Positions 27,621 through 32,393 of a stretch of 32,393 nt of DNA are shown piece by piece. The notes under the pieces are model-generated. The model had not been told where the DNA came from. It ran no database searches and saw only the letters and a list, made by a program, of their open reading frames with translations. The stretch's first letter is position 1. Each line of letters opens with the position of its first letter. The translations under genes were made by a program, and so were the position numbers. This DNA is from Nannocystis sp. (lineage in GTDB: Bacteria; Myxococcota_A; Polyangia; Nannocystales; Nannocystaceae), in contig NZ_JACCSO010000100.1 in assembly GCF_013812955.1 (NCBI RefSeq), forward strand, positions 1 to 32,393. Direction: 5' to 3'.

Positions 27621-30600
27621 CTAAATATCCGATGTGTCGGCCCGCTGTACGACCGCGATCACCCGGGCCACGACGCGTAGCTCATTCCAGCGCTCCACGG
27701 GCAGATCGATCTGTTCCTCCGACCAGCTCCGTAGCACCCAGGCGCCATCCTTGCGCCGTACGGGAACCTTGATCATCGCCTCGCTTGCCTCGGGCCCATC
27801 GTCGGCGATCAGCAGGCAGGCCTCGTTCTCGGCCCAGTCCGGCGAGGGGGCGTCGAGCCGCGAGCAGAGCACGAGGTCGCCGTCGCGAATCGGCATCTTC
27901 CCGCCGTCCATCGACCCGCCGATGACCCGCACGACGAACCCACGTCGCGGATCGACCGGTACTGGACTGTGGACCGACAAGGTGCGCATATCGTCGGCAC
28001 CGGAATGCTGAACATCGCCGACGCCGCAGGCAACCGCGAGCTCGGGATAATAAGGCAATGATACTCGGATACCAGAATGCAGCGGGCTCATGCTCCAACG
28101 CCCGCCTTCATCCTTCTGCAGCGAGACTTGATGCCTTGTACTCGTCGCGCCCGCGTTCCACCCGAACATCCGTCGCAGCAGGCCGGGGAGCGGGTTGCTG
28201 CCGCCCTCGGGCGCCTCGGCGACGTTGATCGCCACGCCCGTGCCGCGCAAGCTGTACTTTTCGCCCTCGATCCAGACGTCAGTCCTGGTGTTGGCGAACG
28301 CCGCCGCCTCGGGTGAGAGTCGCAGGATCGGGGCGCTGCTGTTGTGCGAGACCTTGAGGACCACCGCGGGGCCGCCAGATCGCGCCGACGCGATGCGACC
28401 CGCGTCTATCGTCCGCGCCTCGGCAATCTCCTTGATCATATCCTCCATGACCACCTGATCCGTCGTTTCCACGGGGAAATGTAGGCCAACCTTTCCGTCA
28501 CGTGCAATCAGTGCGCGCGTCCACAGAGCGACCATTGTGGCGGCCGCCGACGCGCCGCCCGCGAGTCTGGCCTCCGGCACCGGCTCGATGATGCCTCCGA
28601 GCTCGATCCATGAGAGCAGGGCCGCCCACGGGCCCGCCTCGCGCTGGCTGGCCGACTCGAGCGCCGCCAGGTCGTCCCCGCGTGCAGCCAGCACCCGGGC
28701 CTCAGACGAATCGATCTCCCCCAGGCGCGCAAGTAGGTCCCACCAGGTGCCGAAGAGCCGCGCCGGTTCGCGGCCCATGATGCCGGCGACGACCATCTCG
28801 CCCAGGAGGGGCCGGCGGCCGAGTGTATCGCGTAGCTGCATGAAGGCGTGGATCACGGCGTCATCTGCGTGCTCCTTGCTCAGCGTATGCAGCAGCTCGA
28901 TCACCTCGGTGTCGATCTCGACCCGGCAACCTTCGGGTAGCTCGAACTTGCCCTCACGAACGGCCCTCCCGGCCGCGTCCCGCGACAGCTCGCGTCCAAG
29001 CAGGGACATCAGCGCCTGCGGCTTGCGGAGGAAACTGTCGTGATTGCCGATGAAGTCGAGGATCAGCAGGCTCGACTTTTGCGAGCGCTCGGGCAGACGC
29101 AGCCCGCGGCCGATCTGCTGCATGAACACGACCCGCGATTCAGTGGGTCGAAGCAATACGACAACATCGATATCGGGCACATCGACGCCCTCATTGAACA
29201 CGTCGACCGCGGCGATCGCCTGAAGCTCACCGTCGCCGAGCCGCCGCAAGCTCTCGCCCCGAGGGGCGCCAGTGGGGCCGCTGTGTACGGCCACCGCCGT
29301 GATGCCGCGCGACGTCAGGAACGCGGCGATAAACTCCGCGTGAGCGATCGAAGCGCAGAACCATAACCCGCGTCGCAGCGAGGTCCCTGCGTGCCGGAGA
29401 TATTGCGCCAGCGCCTGCGCGGCGTGAGACTCTCGAATCAGCGCTTTGTCCAGCGCCGCCGGGTCGAAGTGGCCCCGCCGCCAAGGAATGGCAGCATAGT
29501 CGAGCTCATCTTTGATCCCCCGGTATACGAAGGGCACCAGGAGCCGCCGGGCAATGCCCTCAATCAGTCCGGCGCGGTGGATCAAGCGGTCCTCGCACAG
29601 CGCCGACAGCTCCGCCCCGTCGCCGCGCTCGGGCGTGGCCGTCAGTCCGAGCATGAATGTCGGGGTGAAATGGTCGATCACGCGACGGTAGCTGACAGCC
29701 GCAGCATGGTGGAATTCGTCGATGACCACGAGGTCGAAGTGGTCTGAAAGAAAGGTCGAGAGGTGCTCCGGGCGCGCGAGGGTCTGGACCGTGGCGAACA
29801 ACAACTCGGCGTCCCGGTCGCGCCGGGGACCCATGAAGAACCCGCTGCTGTACTCCGGGAGCACCTTGTCGAAGGCCCGGAGCCCCTGACGGAGGATCTC
29901 GTCGCGGTGGGCCAGAAACAGCACCCGTCGCGCCCCCATCGCACGCGCGGCGAAGGCGGAGAGCAGCGTCTTTCCGAGGCCGGTTGCCAGAACTATCAGG
30001 CCACGCCGGGCGCCGGCATCCCAGGCGGTTTGCAAGGCAGTCAGGGCCTCGACCTGGATCGGGTGCGGCTCCGGCGGCGGCGGCAGCGGGTCCCAACCTT
30101 TTGGCGGCCGCGGCCGGGCCGCGTACTCTTCGATCCATTCTGCGGTGAGCTGCTTCGTAGCTGGTGCATTCCAGAGTCGATCGAAGCCGACGCGGATCGC
30201 CACGAGTTCCTCGGCTTGCGCACGAGCGACCGTGCGCAGGTTCCACTCCACGCCGCTCGTCAAAGCCATGTGACTGAGATTGCTGCTACCGACATACGCT
30301 ACTGCTTCGTCGCCGGATGAAAAGATATACGCCTTCGCGTGGAAGCTGCGCCGGCCCTCGCAGCGATACACCGCCGCCTGCATCGTCGTGAACCGCTCGG
30401 CGAGCTCGAGGAGGGCGCGGAGGGCTTCGGGTGCGGTGATCGCGAGGTAGTCGCCAGTCAAGACACGGACGTGGACACCGCGTCGTAGCGCGTCCTCGAG
30501 ATCGAGGCGCAGCAGCTTCACCCCCGTATGCTGCACGAAGGCCGCGAGGAAGTCCGCCGTTTGCGCGCGAGCCAGACCCTGGCGGAGTGCGGGCAACAGC

Positions 30601-30938
30601 TGTTGGCCCTCGCCGTCGCTGAAGCCTGGCAGCTCCGCGAAGGCCGAGACCCCGCGATTCAACCGCATGTGCCAGCGCCCCGCGGTCTCCAGCTCGAAGC
30701 GCAGCGATCCGGCATGGGCATCGAGCTGCTCGATCAACGCGAACAGCGCGACGCGTTCCTCGGCCGTGACCTGCTGCCAGCGCGACACCTCTCTGCGCGT
30801 GGTGAGCAGCAGATCGGGGCCCATAGCGATCACGTACGCGTGGTCGTTGCGCTCGAGCCAGGACGACTCCGGGGCCGCGGCGAACACGTCCATGAGCTTC
30901 CCCGCGGTTTCGTCCGTCACCGCCGCACGGTATCGCAT
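27621..30938 (-). CDS. PLD-family nuclease domain + SF2 DEAD/DEAH helicase + C-terminal S24/LexA-like domain
   Basis: HKD-like SFHAKAYIFSSGDEAVAYVGSSNLSHMALTSGVEWNLR; helicase motifs LATGLGKT, VVIDEFHH, LGLTATPERGD, FMQQIGRGLRLPE; C-terminal FVVRVIGGSMDGGKMPIRDGDLVLCSR...EAMIKVPVRRKDGAWVLRSWSEEQIDLPV (S24 Ser and Lys motifs). Confidence 0.9.
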   Translation of the reverse strand: MRYRAAVTDETAGKLMDVFAAAPESSWLERNDHAYVIAMGPDLLLTTRREVSRWQQVTAEERVALFALIEQLDAHAGSLRFELETAGRWHMRLNRGVSAFAELPGFSDGEGQQLLPALRQGLARAQTADFLAAFVQHTGVKLLRLDLEDALRRGVHVRVLTGDYLAITAPEALRALLELAERFTTMQAAVYRCEGRRSFHAKAYIFSSGDEAVAYVGSSNLSHMALTSGVEWNLRTVARAQAEELVAIRVGFDRLWNAPATKQLTAEWIEEYAARPRPPKGWDPLPPPPEPHPIQVEALTALQTAWDAGARRGLIVLATGLGKTLLSAFAARAMGARRVLFLAHRDEILRQGLRAFDKVLPEYSSGFFMGPRRDRDAELLFATVQTLARPEHLSTFLSDHFDLVVIDEFHHAAAVSYRRVIDHFTPTFMLGLTATPERGDGAELSALCEDRLIHRAGLIEGIARRLLVPFVYRGIKDELDYAAIPWRRGHFDPAALDKALIRESHAAQALAQYLRHAGTSLRRGLWFCASIAHAEFIAAFLTSRGITAVAVHSGPTGAPRGESLRRLGDGELQAIAAVDVFNEGVDVPDIDVVVLLRPTESRVVFMQQIGRGLRLPERSQKSSLLILDFIGNHDSFLRKPQALMSLLGRELSRDAAGRAVREGKFELPEGCRVEIDTEVIELLHTLSKEHADDAVIHAFMQLRDTLGRRPLLGEMVVAGIMGREPARLFGTWWDLLARLGEIDSSEARVLAARGDDLAALESASQREAGPWAALLSWIELGGIIEPVPEARLAGGASAAATMVALWTRALIARDGKVGLHFPVETTDQVVMEDMIKEIAEARTIDAGRIASARSGGPAVVLKVSHNSSAPILRLSPEAAAFANTRTDVWIEGEKYSLRGTGVAINVAEAPEGGSNPLPGLLRRMFGWNAGATSTRHQVSLQKDEGGRWSMSPLHSGIRVSLPYYPELAVACGVGDVQHSGADDMRTLSVHSPVPVDPRRGFVVRVIGGSMDGGKMPIRDGDLVLCSRLDAPSPDWAENEACLLIADDGPEASEAMIKVPVRRKDGAWVLRSWSEEQIDLPVERWNELRVVARVIAVVQRADTSDI

Positions 30939-31168
30939 CCCTGCTCCGCGCCGAAGTTCCCCGGACGCCTGCGGCCGACCGGGTCTATGAGGCCAGTCCC
31001 TTCGCCGCCTGCCTGACGGGCGCCACCATGCACCCCCCCATGGATGTCACTGGGGTCCCCGCCAGACCTGAGGACCTGACAGACCTGCCCGACGCTGGAC
31101 ATCGGCGCCTCCAGCCCGGTATCTTTTCGCGCTGCGCGATCTTGCGCGAGGCTCAGGGAGGTCCGTCC

Positions 31169-32393
31169 ATGTCCCGCTCTGGTGCGCAGCAAAGCCCCAT
31201 CCAGCTCATCACGGTCGGCGACTTCGACCCCCAGGTTGACCAGGGCATCGAGTTCGACTTCATCGGCCGCGAGATCGCCGGGCGCTACATAGTCCGCGCG
31301 CAGATCGGCGGCGGGGGGATGGCCGACGTCTACCGCGCCACCGACGGGCAGCTTGGGATCGACGTGGCGCTCAAGCTGCTCAAGCCGCGCATGGCCTCCG
31401 ACGAGCTGCGCGCGCGCATGGTCCAGGAGGCGCAGGCGGCCGCGCAGGTCCGTCACGCGAACCTCGTGCGGGTGTTCGGCACGGGGGCGCTCGACAGCAC
31501 CGCGTTCATCGTCATGGAGCTGCTCGAGGGGCCCAACCTCGAGCAGTACCTGCGGCAGTACCGTGGCGAGCGCATGCGCTGCCAGGAGGCGCTCGAGCTG
31601 CTCTTGCCGACCCTTGATGCCCTGCACGAGATCCACGAGCGGGGCTATGTTCATCGCGACATCAAGACCGGGAACATCATCGTCACGCGCGCCCCCGGGC
31701 GTCCGGCGACCGCGATCGTGATCGACCTCGGGCTGGTCAAGCCGGATCGGGCCCTGCGCCACGCCATGAGCCCGCCGACCACCGATGTCGGCCGCATGCT
31801 CTGCACGCCGGGTTACACCTCGCCCGAGCAGGCCGCGGGCAACCCGGTGGACCGCCGCTCCGACATCTACTCGATGGCGATCACCCTCTACCGCGTGCTC
31901 GCTGGCCGGCTGCCCTTCCACGACGCCCGCGGCCAGCCCCTCGCGCTGCTCGCCAAGCACATCTACAATGAGCCGACCATGCTCGCCGAGGCCGCGGGGA
32001 CGGCCGACATCCCGGGTGCGGTCGCGGCGGTGATCGAGGGCGCGCTGAGCAAGGACCCCACGAAGCGACCGCAGACGATGCTGGCGTTCGCCGACGAGCT
32101 GCGGGCTGCGGCCCAGCATGTCACCTCGCCGAAGGCAGCTCGACTTCGCAGCACCCGTGACCTCCTCCTCGTGTTCGGCGCCGGCTTGGCCCTGGCCGCG
32201 ATCATCAGGCCGTCCGCGACGTGTCCGCCTGCTGCGGCCGCTGCGATGTCCGTGAGCGCTCCGCCACCCGCGACGCGCTCGCCTGCCACGGTCGCCGCGG
32301 TGTCCGTGAGCGCTCCGCCGCCCGCCGCCGACGAGGCGACCCTTTTGCGATCCGAGGTGCCCGCCGTTGCTGCGGACCCGCAGGCGGACGATC
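31169..32393 (+). CDS. Ser/Thr protein kinase (Hanks type), 3'-truncated by the window end
   Basis: AGRYIVRAQIGGGGMADVYRATDGQLGIDVALKLLK, GYVHRDIKTGNIIVTRAPGRPATAIVIDLGLVK, CTPGYTSPEQAAGNPVDRRSDIYSMAITLYRVLAGRLPF; TM-like LLLVFGAGLALAAII after the kinase domain. Confidence 0.93.
   Translation, partial: MSRSGAQQSPIQLITVGDFDPQVDQGIEFDFIGREIAGRYIVRAQIGGGGMADVYRATDGQLGIDVALKLLKPRMASDELRARMVQEAQAAAQVRHANLVRVFGTGALDSTAFIVMELLEGPNLEQYLRQYRGERMRCQEALELLLPTLDALHEIHERGYVHRDIKTGNIIVTRAPGRPATAIVIDLGLVKPDRALRHAMSPPTTDVGRMLCTPGYTSPEQAAGNPVDRRSDIYSMAITLYRVLAGRLPFHDARGQPLALLAKHIYNEPTMLAEAAGTADIPGAVAAVIEGALSKDPTKRPQTMLAFADELRAAAQHVTSPKAARLRSTRDLLLVFGAGLALAAIIRPSATCPPAAAAAMSVSAPPPATRSPATVAAVSVSAPPPAADEATLLRSEVPAVAADPQADD

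Noticed and set aside
30917-32119. 400-aa minus-strand ORF
   Set aside because: Antisense to the kinase, which has all Hanks motifs.

Overview
High-GC bacterial chromosome segment. Gene content suggests a myxobacterium, possibly Nannocystineae; this is inference, no marker gene was checked. Main blocks, left to right: (1) partial endonuclease/exonuclease/phosphatase-like lipoprotein (-) and a eukaryote-type cyclophilin (+). (2) A minus-strand TonB-type operon: TPR lipoprotein, TonB-like, ExbB, ExbD, ExbD, then a giant thrombospondin-3-repeat lipoprotein. (3) efp-epmA (-). (4) A compact + strand operon Rrf2 / CysK / ThiF-MoeB / MoaD-CysO / CysM / JAMM (Mec+) / DUF882-like, matching a sulfur-carrier-protein cysteine pathway. 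(5) tRNA-Arg(TCT) and tRNA-Pro(TGG), rdgB, rph and a small lipoprotein, all on -. (6) A 3-hydroxyacyl-CoA dehydrogenase/enoyl-CoA hydratase fusion (+), a small membrane protein and a 1294-aa internally repetitive protein of unknown function. (7) A minus-strand accessory block: a DpdA-like (TGT-family) transglycosylase, a translationally coupled small unknown protein, and a 1105-aa PLD-nuclease + SF2 helicase + S24/LexA-like protein. An AT-rich array of 14-bp repeats resembling TnsB/TniA-type transposon ends separates the helicase from the other two genes. (8) A 3'-truncated Ser/Thr kinase (+). The most promising candidates for undescribed biology are block 7 (possible compact 7-deazaguanine DNA modification/defence module) and the 1294-aa repeat protein. 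All calls come from reading the sequence; no searches were run.
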